Positions 23,682-36,978 of a stretch of DNA of 64,000 nucleotides are shown here, one piece after another. The DNA is from Oscheius onirici. Its lineage: Eukaryota > Nematoda > Chromadorea > Rhabditida > Rhabditidae. Position 1 is the first letter of the stretch, and every line of letters starts with the position of its first letter. The notes below the pieces were generated by a model, which saw nothing but the letters and a program-made list of their open reading frames with translations, did not search any database and had not been told where the DNA came from. The DNA lies in contig OW051468.1 in assembly GCA_932521025.1 (NCBI GenBank), positions 5,890,064 through 5,954,063 on the forward strand. The letters run 5' to 3'. The position numbers were made by a program, and so were the translations under genes.

Positions 23682-23831
23682 GTGTAGTGTGAATAAAAAC
23701 TTGTTAATTAATTTGAAAACAAACTACATTTACAGAAAACAATGTATCAATTAGGAACAAAACTTTATTGAAACTAGAAAACAAAAAAATTTGGAGAAGC
23801 TTTTGTTATCCTGGCAAACAACCTTTCCCCG
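23682..23831. promoter_or_regulatory. Shared divergent promoter region
   Basis: Only 150 bp separate the start codons of two divergently transcribed membrane protein genes, so both 5' regulatory regions must lie here or overlap the genes. AT-rich, with no TATA box I can assign. Confidence 0.5.
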
Positions 23832-24980
23832 ATGATCAAGCTGTGGATTGTTGGTGTCCTTTTCGCCCTTATCTTCGCTGATTCTCTGGCTCATCTAGAC
23901 GGTTAGTTTTTTAATCACTTCAAGTAGGAAGAGTTCTGAGCTGAAATAGTACGCAGGACTCCAAGACTACTACCTCCATGATCTTGGGAAGTAGCAAAAT
24001 CTGTCCAAATTCCATTACTCTACTAAACTGTCGTATTCATTACAAGCTCCTTTTTTCTAGGAAGTAATGTAGATGAGCAGCTGGTCTACGTGCCACTTGG
24101 AAGACATCACATTTTTCACTGCCGCAAAGAGTTTCCCCTCGAATACCCGGTCTATGTCGTCCCGAATTGGACTGTCGAAGTTTACGATCCGGAAGCTAGA
24201 CAGTTGGAGCGGGTGGTTGTGAAGCCGATGACGATGAATGTAAATGAGAGATTCCGCCAGATGGACAACAACTCGTTGGTCGTCTTTGGACTACAGAGGT
24301 GGCATGACGGAGTCGTAGTCGAGTGTACGATCGAGAAGAACAGCTCGACGAGGGTCATCTCCAGGAACAAGATTGGTCAGTTTTTGTCTAACTGTCTAGT
24401 CTGTGGTTTTTTCTTACCAAACTATCTCTTTCAGTGATTCAAGACTGTTCCGACGACAGGAAGAATCCATGCCAGTACGGAACGTGCTTCATCGAAGGAT
24501 TCGAAGATCTATTTCAAGCTGTCCTGTGTCAATGCTCTCCACACTATACTGGCGACTTTTGCACAGGTTTCGAGTCCATTTGCTCAGCCCTACCATTCCA
24601 TTCCAGACGCAGTTGACAACATGTTCTGGCGCCGTCTGTTCTTCTTCTCGCCGATGCTTCTGGGAACCTTCGGTCTGGTCTGTCTCTACCTCTTCAGCCA
24701 CGAGATTGAATTCATGGGAACGATCAAATTGACCAAGTTTGACAAGCATCTGCCCAGACCACCTCTGGTCCCCTTCAAAGAGCTCTATCCTGCTGAGAGC
24801 TTGACGGAAACAGAGGCCAGGAGAATTTTGGACAGAAGGGAGGAGGAAGAGAGCAAGGAACTGATCAAGAACAGCAAGGAGCCCAAGACGAACAATCTCA
24901 ACCAGAAGATCAAAGAAGGTGTCACACAAAAGTCTGAGATGAAAGAAGATGCCACCCAGAAATCAATTAGTCGGCACTGA
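23832..24980 (+). CDS. Single-pass membrane protein with Ig-like and EGF-like domains
   Basis: Exons 23832-23902, 24061-24375, 24435-24566 and 24607-24980, all phase 1. Signal peptide IKLWIVGVLFALIFADSLA. The second exon has a cysteine pair around an Ig-like region (FHCRKEFPLEYP ... GVVVECTIE). The third encodes an EGF-like module: CSDDRKNPCQYGTC ... LCQCSPHYTGDFC, six cysteines in EGF order. A membrane segment (FFFSPMLLGTFGLVCLYLF) follows, then a charged tail rich in Lys and Glu. Ig plus EGF plus one membrane pass recalls cell-surface ligands or adhesion proteins; I do not assign an orthologue. Confidence 0.8.
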
Positions 24981-27900
24981 GAATCTTTTTGGACCAGCAT
25001 ACTGCTATAAACTCATGACAAGACATCTAAGGGTTGCTCTGCTTTTTATGTTTGTAAACTGTGCAGATTGAAACTGTTCTACATTCAATGCCAGTGATCA
25101 GAATTGTTGTCTAACTGGCTTTTGATGAAGACCAGACGATGCAGCTGTCTAACTGTGGCTCACAAAGAAGTCTGTCCTGCAGAATCTACTCAACTATACA
25201 ATCTGTCCCCCACTGTCCTTGACTGTCCATCTTTAACACCTTGTACTAACCCTATGTCGCGCCTTTCATCTGCCCACCCGCGTCCCTCCTCGACCATAAA
25301 ACTCTCAATCAAAATGTCGCCAATCTGTGTTTTTGCCGTCTGATAATTACAGTAATCCGATTTTATTCCCCAGTCTTTGTCAGTCGTCAAGTGGCTACCG
25401 TAGACCAATTCAGGCCTTCTTTGTCGTGATTATTTCAAAATTGCATTTCAGCCAGATGTGCGGCAAGAATCCTCTCCTGCTGATTGGTTGGCATAACATT
25501 CGAAACCCTCCTCTGTGTGTTGACAAATGTTGCATAATGAGAAGGTGCTTCGCGGCTGGTAACAAAGACCATGAATTGGGGATGTTAATGGCGCCGCCAG
25601 AGATCCAGAGAGAGCCTGTAGGGGTCTTGACAACCGCGTCGAACGGTAATGAGGCAGTCTGATGGATGCCTGCTGTCAGTCCGGAGGGCCACATTCCGAG
25701 ACACTTCTCAATCAATTTAACGCACAGAGAGACGGAGAGAAATTGATGGCCCGAACTGTTTGGCTCAAATCTGAATGCGGCTTCCTACTAACATAAAACA
25801 CCTTTTGCTCACACCGGTTTCCATTCGTTTTGATCTCTCGTAATTGTTGATCGTCAGTTGCCTCTAAGTTTTACATTTATGAAGTTCGAAACGAATGAAA
25901 CCGGGCTTGTTTCAGAATGAGAAAAACTGAATGTATCACAGTTAGACATCCAATTGGGATGGTCAGAAGCTCTTTCTAGACAAAAGCTGTGTTATGTACT
26001 AGTACAGCTATTTCTCTTGGCGCTTATGTTTGCTTTTTATGGCTGTGGTTCTGCCGATCAGTACAGTCGAGGCTGTCTCTTTCAAACACAGCTATACTCA
26101 CAAACTGAAAACCGTGTGTGTGGACACTCTCTCACACTGACCACTATTATTAGATCTGCTCTAAACAGACAGCTCCGTCTCTCTCTTTGTATCCAATCGG
26201 CGCGCCTGATCATCACATGGCTCATTAGTGCACCTCATTTCTTCATCTCTTCCGTCCTCTAGGAAAAAAATTTGACCCACTTTTATTTTTTCTGTCTCTC
26301 ACAGGGGCGACTGCCAAATTGCTCGTGAGCACGAACCATAATTGCGTTGCGTAAGGGGTCTTGACGGACATTTTTCGGTCGTACAGGTGTGTCTGTTTTG
26401 ATGGGAGGCCTTCGCCCCGAAAGACGGTATGAAACATCTGCTTGCCTAAAGAAATCTCGACTGCAAAAAGAACAAGTGTTTGACAGAGAAGACAAAGTGT
26501 GGTATGAATACATTGGTCTCAAACACTGGCTTATATTAAAATGAGGGCCAACTTGTGGCAGATACAATTTATGCCAAACAACATTGAACTAAGCCGTGTT
26601 CAACAGAAGTCTCTGTCCAAAGTTCACTACAATTCAACTGGAGTTGACAGGATCTGGATTATTGCTCAAGGCTCGTGTAATCTCGATAGAATTCTAACTT
26701 GTCTCAACTTGTTCGTGACACGCTTTTTTATGACACTAGCAGGTACATAGATAAGCGACATGGAAGAGCACTTACTCAAAAACTACTGAATCTGACCTCG
26801 GAGAATCTTGATACCACTTTCTTTCGCGGTTCATATTTTTGTGACTCCCAATCCATCTTCTGTTTTTCTGTCCTATTCATGCTCATTTGCTATCCAGTTG
26901 TTCCTTTAAAGTATCTGATTACCGAATTCTTCCCTCTTGATCTGCAACCTCTTGGAACTTCCCGCCGCTGCTCCAAGACTCTCCTCGCGCGTGTTCCGAT
27001 CCTGACCGACGCGTGACCGCCAGAGACTGTTTGCGGTAGAGCCCGCCCCAAGTGTCAATTAGCCTCAGGCGCTCTCCGATCATATCCAGAGCTTCTCACC
27101 TCAATCCACTTCATGCAAGGGTCATTTCTTCACACATTTACTTTTCCATCCCTTTCCTCGCTTATTCTTCTAGTTTTCTGGTTTTTACAAGCTCACGTTA
27201 AAGTTAGATCAAGTCGCGACTCTGGCTTTATGCACTTTTTGCTCATAAGAGACGAATTAATCCTGTATAGTTGTAGCTGACGCGTGTTGCTGCTCTGTTG
27301 AGCAAATAAGCTAAGCAGGCGACTGCACGCTCTCCGCACTCTCTGCCAAAAATGACTGAACCTAGTCCAACAGTTGCTCTCTGCCTTGGATTGACTAATG
27401 AACCCCCTGACTGAGCGTGTCTGATTGACAAGAACCGTAATGAAAATGCAAATTCGTCGTTTCGCGCCTGCATAAATCCTAGTCTCCACACTGCCACTGT
27501 AATTTATCAAGACGCGCACAGAGTCTCCGGACTGAGGTTTCAGTGACGGGCAACAGTTGCCACATTCGGGACAAGAGAATGAATCAGAGAAGGTAAAATG
27601 GTACTTTTGTTACTGCCACAGCGGTCCTGGATGTCTAACTGTTTAGTCTGAAAGTAGCCTCTGCCGATTCTGTTCCCCTGTTTAGTTTATGGTCTCTTCC
27701 CAAATCTGCGAATGAACTACTAACAATAAGCAGATCTAAATGTGTAGTCTGCTAAATTTCCCTATTTTCCAATGAACGCCAAAGTGGTTGTCTAACTGTC
27801 GTGTCTGTCGACCGTTCCTTTTGCCAGAAAAAACCTGCTGGGTGCACTCCTCTCCCCGATAAATGAAATGACCCATTCAGATGTGCCAGATTACGTGATT

Positions 27901-30900
27901 CTTCATGGTGGCCTTATTGTCGCGACAGACATTGAAATCTACATGTTTCTCTGTCTAGAGAGAAAACAATTAAGTTACCATCTGTTTGTGTTCGGAGGCC
28001 TTTTTATCCCACGGTGCTAAGTGTTTCTCTAGTAGATGTGCTCTAGAAGATATGAGGAACAGACCACCTGTAGTGGCCCCTATGGCAAAACTGTCCCCAA
28101 CAAGATAACATCGCCGACTCTTTCCCAAGCATGTTCTCACCTCCGGAAGCAAAAAGACGCCCAGGTGTTCATCCTGCCAATCATTCAAACATTCCCACGC
28201 TTTTTCAGAATACGGTAATGTTGACACAGAACGGCGCGATCCGAAAGAAATGAGGCGAAGTTAAAGGGTCAGTTAGATTTTCGAACAGTAATAGCCAGGC
28301 AATTTGTTGTTTGAGTGAAACGGTGGCGTGTCTGACTTCTAAAAGAGCCGACAATTGTTGCCGACTCTGGTAATTACCGTAGCCGATTTTGTGTGTATGG
28401 CTCCTTTACGACCGAGGCAGTTACGTTTCCGGGATAGGGGGCTGTAAAGGTGAGGACAGGTTATGTACCAGTCGATCTTGATAGTCGGTATATCTTTTGC
28501 GGGACAAGAGAAAGGACGATTTGGTCAATTGTCAAAGCGTTAGACAGCCCCACTGGTTCTGGTTCTTTTAGGAAAATGCTTAAAAATTTATTTTGATAGT
28601 CCCCTTACGGAACATGTCAAGTCGAACATTTTCCCGCGACGACTCGTTTCTTCCTCCTATGCCATTGCTTCGGTGTTCGATAGCCCCTACTGTAGACAGC
28701 CTAATGGCTGTCGATGATGGGCACAGAGGCCACCCAAGTTGCAACAAATGGCCTTGAAAAACGCTCGTGGAAAAAAACAAAAATAGGCAACTGACAGGGC
28801 TTCCAACACCTGTTCAGACTGTCATTAATATCCCCAGTCGACGCAATCCCAGGCGCAATGGAATCTGATCTTGATAGTCAACGGGAGGCAGCTCAGGAGC
28901 TCCTTTTAGGTCAGAGTCCTTTCCAATTCGTCATAAACAGTCCTTTAAGATTGTTCTAGAAAGAAAGAACAGACTTGTTGCCGTTGGGGGTCATGTGTTG
29001 CCTCATCTGGCGCCAGCCGGGGGAGGCTATCCCTTGCGTCCCCACCTCCTTTCCTTAATTTTTTCAAAGAAACTCTCTGTCAGCATAGTAAAAAGCCCAC
29101 AAATTTGCTCCAAAACCCGATAAGATGGCCTCAGGTTCCCGATAACGATTCGCGCTTTCATCCTTTTTTTGTCGGTAGAGACAAGACTCTGTGCAAGAGA
29201 CTGTTGCTCTAGCTCTCTCGTGGGTTGACCACCCGCTGCTCGACGTCTGTTTCCACGCCCGCACGTGCATCTAGATATGCATTTTCTATTAAATCTGATG
29301 TCCGTATACAGTCGCACTTCTTCTATAACATACGTTCTTAGTGTATTAAATAATTTTTTGCCAGTCGAAATCACTGCTTGAGTAACTCTACAGATCTCTA
29401 CATGGTGTCTCTTTTGTGAGAGTTGAGAAGACTAAGTCAGATTTTTTTCTCGCTTATTACCGTGATTGTTCCTTTCTTATGAAAAACTGCTCTCTTCAAA
29501 AGAGACAGGCGTTATCTGAGAGTCTCTCTTCCCCACCTTCTGCCTAGTTTGTCGTTATTTCTAGTCTTTATTTGCCAGCTGATAAGCGTCTTTTTGAATC
29601 GTCTAACGCTTTGGTACTACTATACGAATACTGCGTGCCCTAGGGCATCTTGTATACAGTAGTCGTGTAAATTCTTGTTTTCTTCCCAAAAGAGATTTGT
29701 GGTGGTCGAACTGATATCGAAGTTCAGAAGGGTTGTCAGGCAGAGAGATAATTTGCGACTGATCAGACTGAACCTCGATCACGCTTCCTTCATTTCTTTC
29801 ATCTACATTTCAATTTTTATAAAAATCAAGTCCCGATCTCCGTCTACATTTTGCAGACCCTCTGTAATCTTTACGATTAGTTGCTTCAACTGAAAACATG
29901 TTTCTATTTTTAGTCCCATCACGAGCCCTTATCTTAGGCTTTCCCACGGTTTTTCCATCTCTGTACAGGCGCCTCTCAAGACAACCGTTGGATTTCGTCT
30001 GCGTAATGAGTACCCTCTAGGCAGCCAGCCGCCAAGGGGCTCAGCCCCTTCTTATGAACCTTATCCCTCTGGGGCCTACCACAGGTGCTGCCGACCATTA
30101 TTTATGGCCGCCGCGAACAGTTTTTTCTGGCTCTGATCCCTCCCGGGAGCTTGTTAGTCAGTCAGAAACCTATATGTCGGAATGATATGCTAATGAGGAG
30201 GACGGGCATGTCTTTCAGTTGGAATCAGTAATGAAGACGGGGATACTGTAAACGATTTGTTTTGGTCCAGAGACATGTGGACACCATGCGGCACAGACCC
30301 TAAGAATGATTAATGCGGCCACAGTGAAAGAGGGGCGAGAAGGTGACCCGAGGGTAAGGAGAGCTAGCTGGCTGGCGGTTCCTTTCTTAGACTGTGAAGT
30401 GGTAGTTGTAGTGGGTTAGACAAACAGGACTCCCTACGGTGTGTACTACTACTGTATGACATGACCCCGGCTCGTCTTCACACTAGCCGACAATGCAGCT
30501 GGGCAGCTTGGAGCAAATATTAGGGAAACGAGCCATAACACACTCGAGATCAGCTAAACTCATTACAACTGTCTTTTCCATTTGGGTCACTTACTAAAAG
30601 CCATAGTTGGAGAGAACCGGCTCTCAACCAATGAGTATATATTTTGTTCTGTACGAAGGTAACTGGGAGTACTGTAGAAAAGGGCTTAGAGCATCTTTAA
30701 AAAGTCTCTTCTTCTCCCTTCCAAACATCATCTCTATAATATTTTCAGAACAGCTGCAAACCTAGATCAACAGAAGGAAAAACTATCAGGTTAGTTGCGG
30801 GGTCGTAATCCGTGTCTAATTCTCGCCTCGGACTTCCTCCTCCCGGCATCCCGCGTGGCCAGAGATTTACTCAAAACATTAACACCCAGCTACCTGCTGG

Positions 30901-32575
30901 TGACACAGTGTTGACAATCTTTCATTGTCTGTTAATCCAACAGTTCGAGTAGTCGTTGTTGTGGCCTGATTAACAGGATGAGAGTCGAGTTACACGGCTG
31001 CCACCACGTCCTAATTCAAACATCCTCAAAGAACAGTTGACTCTTCTCGTTTAAAGAAGCAAATGTCGTTTGCAGAGAAACTGCAACTCATTATAATGGA
31101 AGATTAGTTATTTCCCGTCATAAAAAGGGATTAGCGCTTATGCATTTGGAGTTTAGCAAATTCGGAGCAGAGTAATTAGGCTAACCATGTCTCCCGCATG
31201 GCTGTCACCTCCGGATTATCACCGGAAATACAATGCAAACACTGGTGGTTACTGTAACTCGTAGGGATTTTTCTTCTCTGCGATAAACTTGAAAGGACAG
31301 TCTGTATAGAAGAAGACATCTGTGTCGGCTCTGATTTCTTCCTTTGATAACATCTGTTTGAGACTGACCGCATGTTTATGAGCTCTGAGTTGGGCCATAA
31401 AGCTCTTTACTATATTCCCAATGAAAAACATCTTTTTCACCGACCAGGTAGCCTCCCTAACCTGGTAAAATCTGCCTCTCTCTCCCTTTGGTGCCAGCCC
31501 CTTCCCCCTGCTGTGGGCGTGGTCTTGAGATGCCTCTCTCGCTCATACAGTAGGACTTGTGCATGCTGCCCTTACCCGCACACAGATCTCTCTTTCCGGT
31601 CATGTCTTCGGATTCAGTCCCTCGGTCTGTAGGTCGCGTGCCCACCGAAGATCCTATCGGTTTCGAGAAAGAGAGGGAAGGTGTCTCTCCTGTCTCGGCC
31701 GATCATCTATCCCAAGCTTTTCTTTTTAAAACAACCCTCAATCTTTTTCTCATGTATGTCCTCTTTTCTTCTCATCACTCATTCGGCTCCAATCTTTATG
31801 CTAATTATGCCAGACCCGAGGCAATTAAAATGCTCTTGCGTAACAGTCTCGTAATGTCTATTAGAAGCTCTAGGTGTTAACTGCAAGATGTTATCTTCTG
31901 TATAGTTCCAGGAGTGTTCAAAAAAGACTGATATCTCTTAGCTTTTGGGGCTTGTACGAGTAGATAAGAAGTACACAGCTGTAAGTCATCAGAGAGTATA
32001 GAAAGCAGACCACACTTGACGAAAATACCTATCTTTTTGGGGGGAAAAGTGGTTCTATCAGTAGCCGACACCTGCCAACATTCGAGTGTTAGGAAAGGGC
32101 TACATATAATACAAGACAGTTAGACAGTCTCATGGCTTTCTACACAAATGCCAAAGTTTTAGAAAAAGGTTCCTGAATAACTGTAGACATGCGAGATTGC
32201 GTGTCTAGAAGGGAAAAGGCAGACCGCTGACCCGAAAGTTCTTTATGAGTAATGACCGTGTCTGAGGTGTCTTATTTGGCAAGACTTTCCGACAAGGAGG
32301 AGTACCTCATTGCGTAGCCGAAAGAGTTGCGCAATGTTGTTCTTGCGCATCCCGCAGCTCCAAAAGTGTAGCGAGACAAATTGAGTCTAATCGAGACTGA
32401 GAGCTACCGATGTAATCCTTGAGTTAGTCTTTGAACTATTGAATTCCCGGGGAAGACGCGGTAGAACCAAAAGCTCGAAATCGATAGGCGACCACCTGTA
32501 AATGACTCGGGGTTATCTTATGAAACAACCACCTGCTTAATTGGACCACCGCCTCCTCCCAGTAGGAGTTCGAAA
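24981..32575. other. 7.6 kb region without a supported gene
   Basis: Only short, shifting open frames on both strands and no motif. It contains several copies of TGTCTAACTGT (25146, 27632, 27789; reverse at 25938 and 32116) and a variant at 25108. It lies upstream of sem-2 in the same orientation and may hold its distal regulatory DNA or non-coding RNA. Confidence 0.5.
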
Positions 32576-35500
32576 ATGGAGCCGATTGGAAATCCTAGTT
32601 CTCCGCCAATCGTGTTCAATCCGTTTCCAACACTGGCTCCGTTTCCACCGCCACTTTTAATGTTTCCGATCTCGTACATGCAGGTAAAGTGCTTTATACT
32701 TCGGGGTACAGGTAAAACGTCCTTGCTCGCTGCGGGTGTTCCACTGGTTTATGATGTTCGTCGCATTTTTGGCGCGAAACAACTCGCTCTTTTAAAAATG
32801 CTAGATACTATTCGTATAGAAAGAAAGTGACGTGATGTCTCGCTCGCGGCCAGTAGAAGAGAGTGACTGTTCCTGGGAGTCAGTCGGCTCGTCAGTGAGT
32901 CAAAGTTCCGCCGGTACGAGTTCACAATATGCCTTTTTCCTGGACCACCTGCCGAACAGACCGCTGCGGGATTTCCGAGTACTGAACTCGTTTCGTAAGG
33001 CGGCTAGCCTTTCTGCGGTTTGGCTGAAATTAATGAGGATGGGAAAGTACAGACTCTGAGGGATCTGTCCATCTTTGGGTCCATCTCGGTCTTTCTCGTT
33101 TCGCACTCCTTACGCGCGCGACCGGTCGGTGGCTGCCCCTCTCTCGCCAGTGGCACGGCGACCCGAGAATCGAAATCGCCTTGGCTGCTGACTGACTGAC
33201 TGTGTGAACGGGTTCGATCCTCCTCTCGCGTCTTTCTGTCCTTGGGGACAGACTGTTTAAAGCTCCGTTGGCAAAGTCTCTCTCCCTTCTGACAGACCGT
33301 AAAGGGAGGGCAAGAGTAGGGTGCGCGAGTGCCATTGGCGGGCAGAAGAAGATCCAGTTCACGGAACGAATCTCGTCCGCCCGTCTCGGCACTGCCGTGG
33401 GGCAAGACTCGTTCTTTATCACACGGCACGACCCACGACCCCTCAACGACCATTCCCTTCTGTCTTACTATGTTTTCTCTGAAAAACTAGGGTTCAATAC
33501 CAGTTACAGTAATCAAAATTTGGTGCTCCCACCTGCTCCTTCATTTTTCACTTTTTCACTCTGACCCGGTTGCGCGCTCTCGCCTCTCGCCAGGGGGCGA
33601 AACTTTCGCTACCGAAAGCCTATGCGCCGATTATCACTCGATCGATTGTCCTTTCTCTCTCAGATCTAAATATTTTCTTCTTGTTATGGTCTTCTGTTTA
33701 CAGTCTATGTTTAACACTCGCACAGCCAGAACAGTTTTTGAGCCTTGGATGATTCCCGATCGGCGATCAGCTATGTGTCAAAACAACGTGTGAATCAACC
33801 AACTTCTGCTAGTTAGGATTATGCTAATCCCGGAGGAAGTATTCTCCAAATGCCAGTTAGTGTTCAATTTGCGCGAATTTCATTCAAGTCCTCTTCCTTT
33901 CGAATGTTTTTTTTTACTTCCTCAAACTGTACACACTGCCTGAATCAGATGCCTTCTTTTCGCAATTGTAACGAGAATGCAATCGGTCTTAGCTTCAGAG
34001 AGCATACTGTAGAGTCTTAATCGATAAAACAACTTGTCCCCAAGAAAACATCGGAAAACGCAGCCGCTTTCCTCGGTTGACTATACCTCCTACTAAGTCT
34101 AAATTCCTTCCCATATTTCACATTTGGAGCTGCCTCTAGCTCCTCGATTGCATCTAAAACAAAAACTATGTTTTGAGGCACCCTGGATGAATTGTCTGGA
34201 GTCGAAACCGTTTGAGGGACATCCGATCAAGGAAGAGCCCGGACTCTCCGGCTACCAGCCTCCACCTTTCCTGAATTGTCCGCCAATGATGGGTCAATGG
34301 GATGCCTTTGGATCATTGAAGGTTTGTAGAGCTGGATACAGAGACGAATACACGTTTAGGTTCAGAAGCAGAGTGCCACCCCGTACACAGATGCCACGAA
34401 TTGCAAGAAAAACAGCAATCACATCAAGAGACCAATGAACGCCTTCATGGTCTGGAGTCAGATGGAACGGAGAAAGATTTGTGAGCACCAGCCGGACATG
34501 CACAATGCCGAGATCAGTAAACAGCTGGGATTACGTTGGAGAGAGCTGACTGATGCCGAAAAGCACCCTTTCATTCAGGAAGCCGAAAGACTGCGTATTA
34601 TGCATATGCAGGTTTGTTGTTCTGTTTTTTCTCGAAACGAACCAGTTCCTCTGGAACTGTGTTTTGGCAGCAGTTCTCGTGTCACGAGCCCTCTGGGCGT
34701 GACTAATTACAATCATGTTTTCTGCTGTGCCATGACCTTTACAACTTCCAGCAATTTCCCGACTACAAGTACAAGCCTCGAAAGAAGCCAAAGAAGAACC
34801 CAGATGGCACAGTTCAGACTCCGATGCAGCCCGGCTCTCCGCGCCCCAAAGCCCAGAAGAGAGGAATGTCAGTCACGGTAGGAGGCCAGGAGTCGCCGTA
34901 CCCGGTCGGCAAGACGATGAAGATCGATCGAGATGGCGTGAGGACGGTCATGAACACTCCGTTGGCTTTCATGGGACTAGCTGAGGAGCTCAAGAGTCCA
35001 ATGGTGAAACAGGTTAGTCTTTGGGGTGTGAAGTGACTGCGCGAGAGTCTCGAAACTGACCCGACCTTGGCAGGCAGCAGCTGCCAAAACAAGCTTTTCG
35101 TATTAGCGCCCTATGGGTCACGACGTAGAAGACGAACGATTCGATTATGGGGACAGTTTTTTTGCAGGAGCCACGGGTCTTCCAATCATTTCCATCACCC
35201 AGTGACTTTAATCCCGGAGCTCCTTTGACGCCGGAAAGTGGCTTCTACGACGACTATTTTTCCTCTCCAGGAGCCAACTTTCCAAATGGACAGAACATTC
35301 CTCCTCATCTTCTGATGCCCATGAATCATCGGCTGGTGAGTATCGAGAACTTGTCAAAGATATAGACAGCCACAACAATATCTCAAAAGCACAGTTAGAC
35401 AGCCATCATACCTATAAACAATACATTTCAGCCTCACATGGAAGGTGTCCCGATGCCTTTCTCTCATCCCTTCTTCATGCAGTCGTCACCTCCTACAATA

Positions 35501-35812
35501 CCTCAACAACAACAGCAGGGCCATGTTCATCATCAGGGTGGAGAGCATCAACAACACGAACAGGTCAGTCTTTTGAAAAGTATTCTGAATGTTCGTTTTC
35601 AGGATGATATGAGATCACATTCGAGCTCGTCGTCCTCTGGATACGGGTCACTTCCTCCTGCCGAGGCTGAAACCGCCTTCGCTCTGCCACCGATCTGTGA
35701 TCAGTTGGATCAGATCAGTCCGTCAATTTGCGACTACAGCTTTATGACGGCGATGCACATACAGGGTGGTCCAGAAGCCATGCTCTGGAATCAGACAGAC
35801 GATTTCTCTTAA
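32576..35812 (+). CDS. sem-2: SoxC-group HMG-box transcription factor, SEM-2 orthologue
   Basis: Nuclear DNA-binding protein; C. elegans SEM-2 promotes sex-myoblast fate. Exon 34366-34611 encodes [11 protein letters not shown] and then the HMG box ([34 protein letters not shown]), which continues in exon 34752-35012 ([14 protein letters not shown]). Later exons are 35168-35335, 35432-35563 (glutamine/histidine-rich) and 35603-35812. The exon before the box ends at 34321 (QWDAFGSLK), and its upstream boundary near 34170 is uncertain. The proposed first exon (32576-32683, [17 protein letters not shown], phase-0 donor) rests on phase and proximity only. Introns of 39 and 44 nt are present. Confidence 0.9.
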
Positions 35813-36082
35813 AGCAGATTCTCCACTTTCTTTCTCCCATTCTCTCTACCCAAAACTTTAGGCTCTTTCCTGACCTCATAATTCTGTTTGTATATTTGAT
35901 TGAGACCCCGGTCCCGCTCAGTATTTCCTCAGACTTCCTCCAGCCCCTACAGTTCCAACCTTCGTCCAGAAGCTTTACTTCCGAAAAGAGTAGCGTATTC
36001 ATATATAGAGTATTATCTCCCTCTAGCTCATACCAATGTTTCAACACTCTCCCAACTCGTTTTCTGTTTGTACAAAAACGAA

Positions 36083-36088
36083 AATAAA
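36083..36088 (+). terminator. Poly(A) signal of sem-2
   Basis: AATAAA 271 nt after the stop codon, with no other candidate between. Confidence 0.6.
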
Positions 36089-36978
36089 ATTACTTTCTGA
36101 TTGACATCTGTTCCTCTCTTTCCGGTCTCCTGCTGTCTCTGCAGAGCGCCAAAAGCTGATTACTGAGAGATGGCCTCCAAGTCCAAGTTCTCTCTGTCAT
36201 CTGTCAAGCTATCACCGCCACGATTTCGAAAAGTCCTTGTCGGCAGTCGTTTTTCGACAGCCAGATAGCATCGCTGGCACGCGCACGGCACACGTCGAGG
36301 ACACGACTATGTGCGGTCGTTCGCGGGGCCGACAAAAACGAGAGGTAAAAAGACGATATGGAAACAGTGAGGGAGGTCGCCGTCGGCTTTTTGAACGAAC
36401 ACTATCATTATGGACGATCAGGGTGTTCACTTTGAGTCAAACTTTGTGAAGTGGTTCTTTTTCTCACTGGATCCTCGCGGAAGAGAGTCTTAACTAAAGA
36501 CAGAAAGTTGTTTGCAAAACATAGCCGATGACTAACTGTTTCGTATTCTTATCTCTCCAAAAGGAGTCTGTTCGAGAGTTATAGCACTCAAAACAGTTGA
36601 TTCCATGGACCTGTAAGCACAGGATGGTTGATAAGACATTGGGTATGAACCATTAGTCATAGCCGCGAACAGAACAGGACAGGGACTTGCGAAGAAATAG
36701 ACAGATTTAATTGATACATCCAACTTTACAAACCTTGTCAAGAATAGCTATAAGAACTTACAAAAACAAGGCTTGCAATGCCCTTATCATGGCTACAGAT
36801 TCTTTTGCAATGTCTGATATTCTGTCACAGTGTCCCATGGTTCTTCCCTCCTAGCAACCTGATACAAGTCTGAAAGTTACTAAATACCCAGATTGAAGCA
36901 ATGTTCCCGTAGCTATTTTTTCGCAACGCTGACTAATTGTCTTTGCTTTCCCAAAACAAAACAACAACTTTCATCGGA

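Noticed and set aside
30036-30052. Short GGGGCTCAGCCCC hairpin
   Set aside because: Stem of 7-8 bp only, isolated, no further structure around it.
32832-33453. Open frames on both strands in a GC-rich stretch inside sem-2 intron 1
   Set aside because: Open in several frames at once, as GC-rich sequence often is, with low-complexity translation and no family motif.
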